Under the pieces are notes generated by a model. It was given only the letters and a program-made list of their open reading frames with translations. It searched no databases and had not been told where the DNA came from. The translations under genes were made by a program, and so were the position numbers. Shown one piece after another: positions 1 through 11,700 of a stretch of DNA of 64,000 bases (within the stretch, counting starts at the first letter, position 1; the number at the start of each line of letters is the position of its first letter). Source of the stretch: Fragilariopsis cylindrus CCMP1102 (taxonomy: Eukaryota; Bacillariophyta; Bacillariophyceae; Bacillariales; Bacillariaceae); contig FMBT01000316.1 in NCBI GenBank assembly GCA_900095095.1, positions 186,001 through 250,000 of the forward strand. Direction: 5' to 3'.

Positions 1-552
1 TGCTGTTGTTGTTGTAGGAGTTGTGTCACTAGCTCCTCTTAACTTTTCTTCCTCTTCCAATATTGCATACCGTCCACTTCCTATAAAATATAATATAAGA
101 CCACTCGTTGTGAACCACAATGTAGCTGTAATGAACGCAGCGACGCCGTAAAATTGATCGTAATCATCATAAAAATCATCACTACCATCGGCATCGAATA
201 CAGTAAAAACAGAAAACTGGTCCTTCCAAGCACTGAACGTAACAATACCAGCAATAGTACATGTTATACCGGCTAATGTCGAAATTCCTACTGATACGAA
301 TAATCCAATTTTACTTTGTCGACAACACCAAACAAGTTGAAGGAATACTGAACTAATTAAACCAACAATTAATGTTAACCACCCACTAATAAAACCACAT
401 ACAAGTCCGAATGCTATAATAGAAATAATTTGTGCAGTGATCATAAAACCATCTTTGTATGGTAAACACATGCATATACGAGTTTCGCGTTTTGTTTGAC
501 CGCAACCGCAGCAGCAGCCACTACTGCTAGTATCCTCGGAGCAACAATTCAT
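1..552 (-). CDS. Partial Cys-rich multi-pass membrane protein
   Basis: An open frame runs from an ATG at 552 down to base 1 without a stop (184 codons), so the 3' part lies outside the window. The N-terminus is unusually rich in Cys (MNCCSEDTSSSGCCCGCG), which suggests palmitoylation or metal binding. Two or three long hydrophobic stretches follow (about residues 38-72, 79-102 and 136-158), with a short acidic loop rich in Asp and Tyr between the last two. The spacing is that of a small tetraspan-like protein, but I recognise no family. It reads away from the phosphatase gene, so the 1.1 kb between the two probably holds both promoters. Membrane topology is inferred from hydrophobicity only; function is unknown. 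Confidence 0.6.
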   Translation of the reverse strand, partial: MNCCSEDTSSSGCCCGCGQTKRETRICMCLPYKDGFMITAQIISIIAFGLVCGFISGWLTLIVGLISSVFLQLVWCCRQSKIGLFVSVGISTLAGITCTIAGIVTFSAWKDQFSVFTVFDADGSDDFYDDYDQFYGVAAFITATLWFTTSGLILYFIGSGRYAILEEEEKLRGASDTTPTTTTA

Positions 553-1712
553 TTTATCGTTTTGTAATGGATATGATATATATATATATTATGATAGTCT
601 CCGTCGTACTTTTTATGATGCTCTTCAGTACAGTACAGTAGTTGTTTGTTGCTGTCAAATACAGTACACCACGAATGTAAATTATAATATGTATCACTAC
701 TTCGTACTAGTACTTTACATGCAGAATTCTTGTTCTTTGAGCGTCGCGTCGCGTACGAGGTGTCACCGGCCGCCAGTTGGTTGTTCCAAGAACTATACTT
801 CTACAGTAATATTATGTTTATGCCGCTACAGTATTTGTCCGTCGATACTACTTCAATTCTTTTCACGGCTCGGCAAAATACAGGATTTTAATTTTAATTT
901 CAAATTCAAGACGGTGTGCGCGTGCGTACGATTATGTTTAAAAGAAAATAAGCGTGATTCGATTTATTCGAAGTAGTTAGTTAGTCACGAGTGAATGCAT
1001 CGGAATGGTTCTTTGGCGCTCCACGTGTTTTTGAACTATCTAAAAGTACACCATTCTTACGACGGCTACCGTAGCTACTATCGCAGTATGAGTACAGTAT
1101 TTTTTTATGCTTGTGTTGAAGAAGCACTGTGTAGAATAGATCCCTTTTTCAGGTCTAAGTTAGTTTTTATAAATGTACGGTCACTGATTAACACTAAGCG
1201 TCCCCGCGACTAGTAACTTGGAACTTGTTGGAATATTATTAGTACGGTAAGCAAAAAGCGGCTTTTTGTTCTAAAAAAGAATACTATGATGTAGCGTATT
1301 TGATTGATGATTTTATTACGTTAAACGTACAATAATGCGCATAGTAGAAAAAAAAGAACATTCAAGTTGAAATCAAGGCAGCGCCATTGCTCCTTTTCTA
1401 AATAAATCTTGAATTCTGCACATCAGATAGCAGCACATCATTCACTCACCTCTTGCTCGTCATCACATCTCACCACCAGACAACAAAGAAGTCAGCATTG
1501 CTTCAAGTTGTATTGGGTATTGAATCTCATTTATTATTCGAATTGATCTATCTATCTTCGCTCACCCGACCCGCCCCCCCCCAGCCAAGCAATTCAAAAC
1601 CCTTTGTTATATCTAGCAAGATCAGAATAGCACATACGCTAGCTAGCAACCAGTAAACGAAAAGGAAAGAAATACAAATACAAATTCAAAATACTGAAGA
1701 AGAAAGAATAGA
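553..1712. other. Intergenic region between divergent genes
   Basis: This stretch has only short ORFs with no recognisable product. A TATATATATA run near 578 lies just upstream of the left membrane protein gene. Pyrimidine- and A-rich sequence precedes the phosphatase ATG at 1713. It probably holds the two divergent promoters; no specific site can be supported. Confidence 0.5.
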
Positions 1713-3236
1713 ATGGGTAATTTATTAGGGTCACCAATTACAGAAAAAGAAACACATACCGGTGAAACTACTGGTGATGAAAAATTAAAATATGGATTAA
1801 GTTCTATGCAAGGATGGCGTGTCCATATGGAAGATGCACATATTGCCGAAGTTAATTTATATGCTCTTGACACTACCAAGAATGCTGAAACACAAATTAA
1901 ATTACAGGGACATTCCTTATTTGCCTGTTATGATGGACATGGTGGTACATTTGCTGCGATATATGCTGGTAATAATTTTTTACGTATCTTATCGAAACAA
2001 AGGAAATTTGTGGAATATGCGAAATTATGTGCTACTGAGACTACTACTACTACTGAAAGTAAAACAAAAAATGAGCGTGTGATTAAATTAGATTTATTAG
2101 AAAAAGCATTAAAACAAGCCTTTGTAGAAACGGATTATGAAATTGCATTAGCAATACGTGGTAAACCACATATCGATGCCAATACAATTTATCATTATGA
2201 CTCACAAGGCAATAGTAATAATAAAATAGTCAATGCACCAATTGATGATGAATCCGGTGATTCAGGAACCACCGCATGTGTGGTGATGATCACACCGGAT
2301 AGTATTGTCTGTGCCAATGCTGGTGATTCACGTGCTGTCTTCGCACGACGTGTGGATACGGTAGAAACTAATACTAATGACTCGTCTGATGATTCTAACA
2401 ACAACGATGATACAACTAACACTAACACCAGTACAAGTAATAAAGCAATACCATTAAGTTTTGATCATAAGCCTGAGGATGAAGAAGAAACATTACGGAT
2501 CCGGACTGCGGGTGGGTATGTGGCAGGTGGACGTGTCGAAGGTGATTTAGCGGTCTCACGTGGATTAGGTGATTTTCGTTTCAAACAAATGCCGATTGTA
2601 TTGAATAATACACAATTGTTTCCGGATGACAATGACGCAGTAGGAGATGCAGTCATGGCAACAGACGACGAGGGTGGCGATGATAATGATTCTGATGATT
2701 CTGATTCCGAAAAACCAATATTATTTTCACCAGGAAAACAAAAAGTATCACCCATACCTGATGTGATTGTACATACAAGACAACATTCGAAAGATGAATA
2801 TATTATAGTAGCATGTGATGGTATCTGGGATGTGGTATCCAATATACAATGTATCCATGAAATTGATACGATTATGTATACAGAAGGTGAAAAAGATTTA
2901 GGGTTAGTATCCGAAGAAATTTTAGATTCTTGTTTACAATTTGGATCCAAAGATAATATGACAGCTATTGTGATACAATTACCAGCCTGTGAACTTGCCT
3001 ACAATGATGCAAAAAATACAAAAAATGATAGAGCAAGTAAAACAAATAAGAAACAAGAAGGTGTATTAGGTAGACGTCGTGAAAGAACAGAAGGTGATGC
3101 TGCTGCGAACGGTACTGGTGATGGTGGTACTACTAATCTTACTGATGGTGGTAATAGGTATGCTGATGCATTTGATACTGCGAATGATAACGATGACGAC
3201 GATGATGACGTCGACGTCGAACCCAAATACATGTAA
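1713..3236 (+). CDS. PP2C-type (PPM family) Ser/Thr protein phosphatase
   Basis: This single-exon 507-residue protein removes phosphate from Ser/Thr using two metal ions. The PPM motifs appear in order: RVHMEDAH (E40, D41), DGHGG (D74, G75), SGTTA, AGDSRAV (D205), GDLAVSRGLGD, ACDGIWDVVS (D369) and SKDNMTA (D414). The metal-binding Asp residues are therefore all present and the enzyme should be active. It begins MGNLLGSP, a good N-myristoylation signal, so membrane attachment is likely. Two acidic Asp/Asn/Ser-rich inserts (about 220-245 and 310-340) and an acidic C-terminal tail enlarge it beyond a minimal catalytic domain of about 300 residues. An AATAAA-like signal follows near 3263. The ATG at 1713 is chosen because the myristoyl motif starts there. 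Confidence 0.93.
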   Translation: MGNLLGSPITEKETHTGETTGDEKLKYGLSSMQGWRVHMEDAHIAEVNLYALDTTKNAETQIKLQGHSLFACYDGHGGTFAAIYAGNNFLRILSKQRKFVEYAKLCATETTTTTESKTKNERVIKLDLLEKALKQAFVETDYEIALAIRGKPHIDANTIYHYDSQGNSNNKIVNAPIDDESGDSGTTACVVMITPDSIVCANAGDSRAVFARRVDTVETNTNDSSDDSNNNDDTTNTNTSTSNKAIPLSFDHKPEDEEETLRIRTAGGYVAGGRVEGDLAVSRGLGDFRFKQMPIVLNNTQLFPDDNDAVGDAVMATDDEGGDDNDSDDSDSEKPILFSPGKQKVSPIPDVIVHTRQHSKDEYIIVACDGIWDVVSNIQCIHEIDTIMYTEGEKDLGLVSEEILDSCLQFGSKDNMTAIVIQLPACELAYNDAKNTKNDRASKTNKKQEGVLGRRRERTEGDAAANGTGDGGTTNLTDGGNRYADAFDTANDNDDDDDDVDVEPKYM

Positions 3237-3837
3237 AGTATAGTATAAAATGTAGGATGATAAATAAAATTCAAAAGTATAGGACCAGCAATACTATAAT
3301 TAATTTTTGAATTGAAAAGGAAACGGAAAGAAATCGGAAAAAAAAAGGTTGAGTCACCAAAAACAAAACACAAAGCACGTTGAGTTGATTCATTTTTTGG
3401 TTTTTTCTGGTGTATTTGGTGTTAGTTAGTGTTCAAAACTTAAAAATAAACAGAAGATAATGTATATAAATAAATATTTCTATGTCATGTAAATTGCATT
3501 GCATTGCATTACACTCTCTAATCCTTACATAAATCAATTCGAAACTAAAACAACAACAACAGAGACTCTGCCTTAGATTCACTTCACTCGATTTGTTTTG
3601 GTTTCCGATTTTTTAGACCTTGCTTTACACATTTATTTATCTGTTGTCTATGTCATGTGTGTGTGTATGTATATGTGTGTGTGTTTGATTGTGTGTATGA
3701 AGCTGCGTACTAGCATACCATACATTCCTCAACTAAACCTAGCCACACCACACCACACCACACTTATTGATATGATATGATAGTGCTGCCATAAAATTGC
3801 AGTCAACTGACTAGACTATTATACAGAATACTCTATA
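3237..3837. other. Intergenic region, phosphatase 3' side to Gypsy element
   Basis: This holds the phosphatase 3' UTR with an ATAAATAAA signal near 3260, a TG-rich stretch at 3657-3700 and a short CACACCACACC run near 3745. No gene is visible. It ends in CTATA (3833-3837), one copy of the Gypsy target-site duplication. Confidence 0.55.
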
Positions 3838-4025
3838 TGCAGTGCGCACATTCAAGGGACTTAATTCACTAGTGATTCATCGCTAAATAACAATCAATCG
3901 CTAACAGAACTGCATCCATTACGATGGAAGCAGCTCTCTAGAATAGAACCCAATACTAATGCTTATAATATACATTATCTCACAATAGAAAGCCTCTTCC
4001 CTATATACTAGTCTAGGGCATGGCA
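3838..4025 (+). repeat. Gypsy 5' LTR
   Basis: 188 bp, begins TGCAGTGCGC and ends GGGCATGGCA. It matches 15414-15601 with no difference seen by eye. The 4026-4743 leader follows; I could not identify a primer binding site for a known tRNA. Confidence 0.93.
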
Positions 4026-4743
4026 TGATTTTAAAATCTTACTAATAAGTTATTGACAATAAGATAGGACGTAATATTTTATCTAAAAATGAAGTACTGC
4101 GTACCTCTTGTTCGAAACAAGTAGGCAAGATAGCACTACGAGTGATATCTACTGGGTAACAACCATGGTGGAGAGAAAGCTCCATATACCAGAACGTTAA
4201 CATGATAAGATATGGAGGAGACAGGACGTCCCAACGTATCAACTGAAAGCAATATCAACGCCATCGTTGATATATCATCTTTCTTTGAAAAATCACATGA
4301 TATGATATATCGAAAAGAGTTAGCTACTCTAATCGAATGAGTCAAATCAAAATTGAATCAAACGATGCGCGCAAGCGAAGCATCATTCAATAGAGCACAA
4401 CAGCCAAAATAGGGCATGTGCCAACTCGAAACGCTTAAGTAAGTTAAGTCGTTGAGAGTACTATACGGAATACATAACAATGTATGGATATAATAAAAGA
4501 AATAATTTGAGGATTAGCAACATGTGTAAGGTAACCATTACACAAGCCTACTAAGTAAATGTCAGTTTAAACGAACTGACACAAAGCTGACAGGTGCCCA
4601 ACGGGTTAAATATAGCGATCAATGTCTCAACACTGAGTATCGATATCGAATATTCAGTCGCACGAAATTATAGGAGTGTAATCGAATATTACAACCACAC
4701 AACAACACAAGTTAGATTTAATATTAAAAATATTGATTTGACC

Positions 4744-6069
4744 ATGGCAAAATCCAATCGTAACAGCACTGAAGTGCCAGCCAAGGAAGCAGCCAAGGTG
4801 AAGAAGACCCATAAGGTTACCGGTTATAAACCGTTCCTCTATGAGGCAGAAGGATGGGAGGTAAAAGCACCATCACAGATCCTGAAAACCACTGAAAATG
4901 GAAACAGGCTAGACAACAAGATGTATATTCTACAAGGTGACGAAACACCAGAACAACTCATGTTATGGATCAAGAACTACAATGACAAGATCAACGTATC
5001 TCTTGCACCAGCAGCAAGGCTTACATACCTCAGGCGCATCGTCGACAAGGAGGCACAAACCATTGTAAGCAATGTTGAAACAGCTTTTGAGTCCTATGAG
5101 GACGCAGAAGATATTGATAAGATTGCTGATAGCAGAATCAGAGATGAAATCAGAGATGCATGCCCTGATGATGCTACAATCGACGTCTACTTTAATGCTG
5201 GAACTGCAGCACAAAAGAGAGTGAAGATATCACATATCATCCGAGAATGTATGTATCATCTTAAACTCAAAATATTTGGTAATGAACGGCTTGGACGCTC
5301 AAGTTTTATTCAACTGAAGCGTGCAATCAGAAACATGAAGATCTCACCACAACTGGGAATAGCAGCATGGAGTAAAAGGTTCGATACCTTCCAACTCTAC
5401 CTACCAATGTGTCTTTGGGATGCCGGAGCCAAAAGAGGACTATATCCTCACAAGTATAATGAAGAAGATTGTCGCGAAATATTAGAATTTGCACTATCCC
5501 CAGCATACTTGATTGAATTGCATGATGATGGCTGGTGCCTTCAAAGCAATCCTTATGCCCAATCAATCGCCAAGCTCAAGGAGATTGAACCCGGAATTCT
5601 TAGGCAAGTAAAATTTGCAAAAGAACAGTTACAACAAGCTAAAGATATAGCTGAACTGCAAAAAGGAAAAGGAAAACCTTCCAATACTGCTTCTAAAGAT
5701 AGAAAGCAGAATGGTGGAGGAAAGCGCAAACGCGAATGCGGCACCTGTGGCAAGAACCATGCAGGTGAATGCTGGAAACTCCAGAATGGAGGAGGAAACA
5801 ATAGTGGTCGTAAAGGCAACAACTATAATACCTTCAACAAGGAAGCCAAGCAATACATGAAAGCCATGTTTGCAAGGCAAGCATCAGGCGCAAGCTCCGA
5901 TTCAAGTGATTCCGATGATGAAGACTCTTGGAAGCAAGGATTGAATCAAAAAGAACAGATGCATGTATTGGCATCAGCTGGCTTCGATCCTAGCGAAAGG
6001 AATATCAATTTCGATCCTTCAGATCTTAAACGATACAAGAAGCAAGCCAAGAAGTACTTCAAAAGATGA
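4744..6069 (+). CDS. Gypsy gag
   Basis: This frame encodes the capsid/nucleocapsid protein of the outer element, about 441 residues from the ATG at 4744 (context ACCATGG). The open frame extends further upstream but lacks an earlier ATG. The middle part is helical and capsid-like. A basic Lys/Gly-rich segment carries a zinc-knuckle-like Cys/His cluster (CGTCGKNHAGEC) at about 5734-5775, followed by a Ser/Asp-rich tail. Pol follows in the same frame after a short gap. Confidence 0.85.
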   Translation: MAKSNRNSTEVPAKEAAKVKKTHKVTGYKPFLYEAEGWEVKAPSQILKTTENGNRLDNKMYILQGDETPEQLMLWIKNYNDKINVSLAPAARLTYLRRIVDKEAQTIVSNVETAFESYEDAEDIDKIADSRIRDEIRDACPDDATIDVYFNAGTAAQKRVKISHIIRECMYHLKLKIFGNERLGRSSFIQLKRAIRNMKISPQLGIAAWSKRFDTFQLYLPMCLWDAGAKRGLYPHKYNEEDCREILEFALSPAYLIELHDDGWCLQSNPYAQSIAKLKEIEPGILRQVKFAKEQLQQAKDIAELQKGKGKPSNTASKDRKQNGGGKRKRECGTCGKNHAGECWKLQNGGGNNSGRKGNNYNTFNKEAKQYMKAMFARQASGASSDSSDSDDEDSWKQGLNQKEQMHVLASAGFDPSERNINFDPSDLKRYKKQAKKYFKR

Positions 6070-6135
6070 AGTACAACACCAACAAAGAAGCCACGTAGGA
6101 TCCTTCACAGGCCTACGCCGGTACTAGTTGGTACT

Positions 6136-7099
6136 GTGGATGGTACACTTTATCCAAGTCGAGCACAACCATTACATGGTTCAAGACGCTTCTGTGAAGT
6201 GCTGCTCTCAATAGTTAATGACAATGGTCAAGAAACTATGGCTAGATGTCTCCTAGACACTGGATGTACCAAGTCAATGATACTGAAACAGTTTACAGAA
6301 AAGAAGCGACGAAACAAGTTGTCAAAAGAGAATACTATCAAGTATGAGACGTATGGAAGTACGTTCTCCTCTTCAATGACAGCTAGCGTGGGCTTCAAGA
6401 TGATTGAATTCGAAAATCAGAAGAATCAAACCATCGAATACAAGTTCCAAGTGGATGAAACATCTAACCCAAGAAAACAGCAGTACGATGTTATTATTGG
6501 GAATGATCTCCTATGGAATATGGGAATCAATATCTTATTCAAGGAACAAGAGATTCATTGGAATGAAGATAAGATCCCCCTAAAGACTATTGGTCAGTTG
6601 CGCAGTCGCGACACCTGTAACATGCTCTATAGCATGCACACCGATAGCCCTCTCCTACAAGAAGCAGAAGAGAGACAAAACAAGATGCTGGAATGCAACT
6701 ACTCCAAGGTCAACATAGATGCTATGGTAAATGACCTAGATATTGATGCTACCAACAAAGAAAAACTGAAAAAGACCCTCCGAAAATTCGAAAAGGGTCT
6801 CTTTGGTGGAGGTTTGGGTACGCTCAAACACTGTAAGCCTGCACACATCAAGCTAAAATCTGGTGTGGTGCCTTATAAAGGAAGATACTTCAATCTTCCA
6901 AAGGCTTACGAATATATTGCTAAGAAGGAAGTGGAACGTATGGTGTCTATTGGTGTACTAGAAGAACTACCATGGCACGACGATAGCCCTTGGGCTTCCC
7001 CATCCTTTGGTGTATCAAAGAAGACTGGAGATATTCGTATCGTAACAGACTTCCGCGAGTTGAACAAGTGGGTTGAAGTGGATCCATTTCCACTACCCC
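6136..7099 (+). CDS. Gypsy pol, 5' part (protease and start of reverse transcriptase)
   Basis: The retropepsin-like aspartic protease is marked by LLDTGCTKSM near 6250. The beginning of the reverse transcriptase follows, with the Ty3/Gypsy pattern in which a variable residue precedes IRIVTDFRELN near 7032. The Copia element is inserted at 7100; the rest of the reverse transcriptase lies beyond 12933. Confidence 0.87.
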
Positions 7100-7335
7100 T
7101 GTTGAAATCTTAACACGCACGACGGACAGACCACAAATACCGTTACTATCGCGCACCAATTCAAACAGTAACACAAGCCAGTCAAACACCAATTCAAACG
7201 ACAAGTGCCTATCGCCACTAACACAAGCAACACAGCGTCTCAAGGACAGCCTAACAGCCTAAGATAGAACTCATAAATCGTTTAGAACAACCTTAACAAC
7301 TCAACTAATCTCTTATCTAAACTAGAATCTCAACA
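7100..7335 (+). repeat. Copia 5' LTR
   Basis: 236 bp, TGTTGAAATC to ATCTCAACA, matching 12698-12933 with no difference seen. A short leader (7336-7403) separates it from gag. Confidence 0.93.
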
Positions 7336-7403
7336 GTTCTAAACAATATTGTCGCAGGACACGAAACTAGACCTACGAAATAGTCAAAGGCAACAGCAAT
7401 ACC

Positions 7404-8702
7404 ATGACAAAAGTCGAAATTGAATATGATTACTCAGGCGTCGACCGAGTAATTGGAATACCAACAACAGGACAGTTAATAACGTTCCAAAAACAGATGG
7501 CAAAGGTTCAAACCAGCTATAAATGCAACATCGCTGAAGCAAGAGATCATGGATGGTCATGGATAATGTGCACTCAAGCACAATGGATATTAAAAAAGGG
7601 AATCACAGCACAAGTACCAGTGCCAGTCGACCCAGGTCCATACATCGGAGACACCAACATACTCAATGCAGCACACAAGCAAGCCCTCAAACTCTATGAA
7701 GAATACGAGGAACACAAGCGCAACACGAACAAAGCAATCCAAGCATGCTTTGATGAGGATTTATTTATCGAACTAGAAACTGATGGATTATTACTGGGAG
7801 TATCACCACATGAAGTATATCAACACATGTGGACAAATTTCATCCTAACCGTCGACAAGGATCGCGAAATCCTACATGCAAGAGAGCTACTCAAAGTCGA
7901 CTATGATCCAGATCGAATCGTCCAACACTACTACAAAGCAATCAATGAAGCAAGAGAGCTACTAACTGGACTAAGAGAAACAGTAACGGATGCTGAAGTA
8001 ATGAGAAATGCATATGCCACATTTGAAAAGAATATTGACTTGAAAGATGCATGCAGAGAATGGAACAGAGGAACATTAACCACATGGGAGGAGATGAGAA
8101 AGCACTTCAGCAAAGAAATCCAGATGAATAAGACTGATCCAGCCATCATGAAACGAGTGGAACTGGCAAATGCAGTACTAGCACAAACCAAGGAAGATGA
8201 AAACGCCCAAAGACAAGCATCAGAAGTGCTGGTCCTACAAACACAGAAGATTCAAGAACTAGAGGCAAGGATCGAACAACAACAACTAGCAAATAGTGCA
8301 ACCAACCAGGTCCCCGGACGGATCCCAGCGTCAATCAGCACAGGCAGCAGCAATGGCAGCGCCGGTGGCAGTAGTGCAACAAGCACTGTTACCAAAGAAG
8401 AAATGATGCAGATGTTCGCACAATTCACTCAAAACAACAACCAAGGTGAAAACAATACAGGGGCAGCTAAGAAGAAAAAGAACAAGTTTGGAACTGAGTA
8501 TATCCGAAATGATCTAGGAAATGGTGAAAGATCGAAACGCAGATACCCAGATTCCACAAACTACTGCCCATCGTGTGGGTATGATATCAAACCAACACAC
8601 ACCCCAGGAACTTGCACCAACCGAAAGGACTGCCACAATGAAGCAGCCACACTCGCTAACAAGATGGGAGGTGTCACTACCAACTGCCACTTTGCCACTT
8701 GA
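7404..8702 (+). CDS. Copia gag
   Basis: This 432-residue frame starts at an ATG. It has a helical capsid-like region, a Gln/Asn/Ser-rich linker and a C-terminal Cys/His cluster (YCPSCGYDI, then CTNRKDCHNEA) that fits a nucleocapsid zinc finger. Pol follows in the same frame after the gag stop, a layout that fits read-through expression. Confidence 0.83.
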   Translation: MTKVEIEYDYSGVDRVIGIPTTGQLITFQKQMAKVQTSYKCNIAEARDHGWSWIMCTQAQWILKKGITAQVPVPVDPGPYIGDTNILNAAHKQALKLYEEYEEHKRNTNKAIQACFDEDLFIELETDGLLLGVSPHEVYQHMWTNFILTVDKDREILHARELLKVDYDPDRIVQHYYKAINEARELLTGLRETVTDAEVMRNAYATFEKNIDLKDACREWNRGTLTTWEEMRKHFSKEIQMNKTDPAIMKRVELANAVLAQTKEDENAQRQASEVLVLQTQKIQELEARIEQQQLANSATNQVPGRIPASISTGSSNGSAGGSSATSTVTKEEMMQMFAQFTQNNNQGENNTGAAKKKKNKFGTEYIRNDLGNGERSKRRYPDSTNYCPSCGYDIKPTHTPGTCTNRKDCHNEAATLANKMGGVTTNCHFAT

Positions 8703-11700
8703 CAAGGTGGGGAGGTGAATAGTAAGATAAGTCAAAATAAAATAAATAGTACTGATTTAAACAATTACACATCATCTTCGCGTACCAACAAGCATATATC
8801 ATATGCAGCAGCAGTAACAAGCAATAGTAGATCAACGCGCTTGTCAACCCTCACAAACAACCTCAAAGCACTATTAGTCACAACACCACAGGGTCACCCG
8901 GATTCAGCAGCAACCAGCATGTTCCTGGCGAACAAACACAAGTATCTAGGAGAACCACTACATCACGAAGAAATCAACGTAGGAGTGGCCAACACAAACA
9001 CAATGAACTCTGTAACAACCAGGCAACTACAACTAGCACCAGAACTGCCAAGGGAAGCACAGAGAGCACACGGATTCAATGAGATGGACCGATCGTTAAT
9101 ATCAGTACCAGTACTATGTGATGCCGACTGCACAGTAGTATTCAAAAAGAAAAATGTACAGGTAATCAAAGAAAACAAAATAATAATTGAAGGACCAAGA
9201 GACGCTGAAACAAACTTATGGTTGATGCCACTAGAAAGCAACAACAACAATACCGTGAAGCCGATCAAGAGACCATTTGTAATCCAACTAAAGCACACAG
9301 CCAACAGTGCCTACCAACAAAAATCAGCATCACAGCTACAAGCCTGGCACCATGCGACATTAGGAGCTCCAGTTGTCACAACACTAATCAAAGCAATTGA
9401 CAAGAATTGGTTAACATCATTTCCAGGACTAACATCCAATGGCATCAGAAAACACCTACCAAAATCAATCCAGACAACTATGGGGCATCTACACAAAGTC
9501 AGAAAGAACCTACGTCCAACAGACAAAGTAACAACGGACGACATCATGGAAGATGAAGAAGATGATCCAGACTACCTACCACCAAGAGAAATAAAGAATC
9601 GGGAGCACATTGTACAGATAACAGCAGTAAACTTTGCAGACCTGAAAGGAATGACCTCAAGTGATCAAACAGGTGCTTTTCCAAACACATCGTCAAGAGG
9701 AAACCGATATATCATGGTAATGGAAGATAGTGATTCAGGAGCAATACTTGCAGTGGCAATCAAGTCAAGAAACAAAGAACACCTACTAGCAGGGTTCATC
9801 GAAATGCATGAAACCCTGAAGAAGGCAGGAATCAACCCAGTACTGCATCGTATAGACAACGAATTTTCGAAGGAACTCATTGCAGAGATAGAATCAAGAG
9901 GATTGAAATACCAAATAGCACCAAGAGGCAACCATCGAACCATACCTGCAGAAAGGGCAATACAGACAGTCAAAAACCATTTTGTATCAACACTATATGG
10001 ATGCGATCCATCATTTCCAAAAAGCCAATGGGATCGGTTACTACAAGTAGCAGTACTAACACTAAACATGTTACGACCGTCAAGAATCAACCCACTAAAA
10101 TCAGCATACAACGAGTTATGGGGAAATTTTGACTTCAACAAGACACCACTAGCACCCCCGGGATGCCTCATCGTAGCACACGAGAGACCACAAGATAGAA
10201 AAACATGGGCGGATCATGGAGTAAAAGGTTACTTCATAGGACCAGCCAAACATCACTATCGGAATTATAGAGTATACATACCAGCAACAAGAGGAGAAAG
10301 AACAACAGATACAATTGAATTCTTCCCTGAACATGTACAAATGCCAAAGACATCATCAGAAGATAGACTAGCGAGTGTAACGGAAGATTTAGTAGCAATA
10401 CTCCAAAAACCACATCCACCCACGCCATTCCTTGATCAAGGAACAACAACTAATGACGCCATCGACAAGTTAAGGGAAATCTTCACTCCTAGACAACAGA
10501 ATAATGAATCTACAAGGGTGCCGGCATGGGCAGCTACAAGGGTGGTGGGTAATCCAGTGGAAAACCAACAACAATTCTTCGCAAACCAAGATCCGAACCG
10601 AGTAGGTGATCCAGTGGAAAACCAACAACAAAACTTTCCGAACCAAGGTACGAACCGAGTAGCTACAAGGGTGGCATTACCAACAATTACCGAAGATGAG
10701 ATAGGAACCAAAATTATGAAGAGCTACAACAACACCATCCAACGAGGAGAAGTCACCCACTACAATGAAAATGAAAGATTATATTTCATTGAGTATGAAA
10801 GTGGAGATAACGAACAAGTTAGCAGTAGAACACTCAACCAGTTTCGATGCATTGATACAGACAAAGATCTAACAAGACGAATGACCAGACTATCAACAAG
10901 ACTACAAAGGGCCAACATCGTACGACAAAACAAGAACAATCCATCAGCAGCAGGAGGAAAACTACCAGGACACTTTGCAATGACAGTATATGATGAAGCA
11001 ACAGGCAAAATGATAGACTACAAACAACTAGTCAACCACTCAGACAAACAAACACGGGAATCATGGCAAAAATCAGCAGCAAATGAATTTGGCAAACTTC
11101 TAAAAGGAGTAGGAAAGAAAGCAGATGGTACACAACGAGTCAAAGGATCAGACACATTCCACTTCATCAGAAGAAAGCAAGTACCAATAGGAAAGAAGGT
11201 AACATACGCAAGATTCTGTTGTGATGTACGACTACAGAAAGATGATATCAACCGAACAAGACTAACAGTAGGAGGAGACCGACTACAGTATGATGGCAAA
11301 ACAAGCACAGAAACAGCTGGACTGGAAACAATCAAGATACACCTCAACAGTACCATATCAACCAAGAATGCGCAGTATGCAGCAGCGGATATAGGAAACT
11401 TCTACACAAATTCAAAACTCAAATCATCTGAATACATGAGAATTCACCTAAGCCTTATTCCAACAGAAATCATAGAAGAATACAATGTAATGCAATACGT
11501 GGAAGCAGACGGATATGCCTATGTAGAAATCACAGGAGCCATGTATGGATTAGCACAGAGTGGTCGTATCGCTAATGAAGACCTCCAAGAACACCTGGCA
11601 CAGTATGGATATCATCCAACCAAACGAACACCAGGACTATGGAAACATAAAACAAGACCAATCAGCTTCACACTAGTAGTGGACGACTTTGGAGTCAAAT

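Noticed and set aside
689-1656. Three small plus-strand ORFs upstream of the phosphatase
   Set aside because: No domain or codon pattern; they lie in the expected promoter and 5' UTR region.
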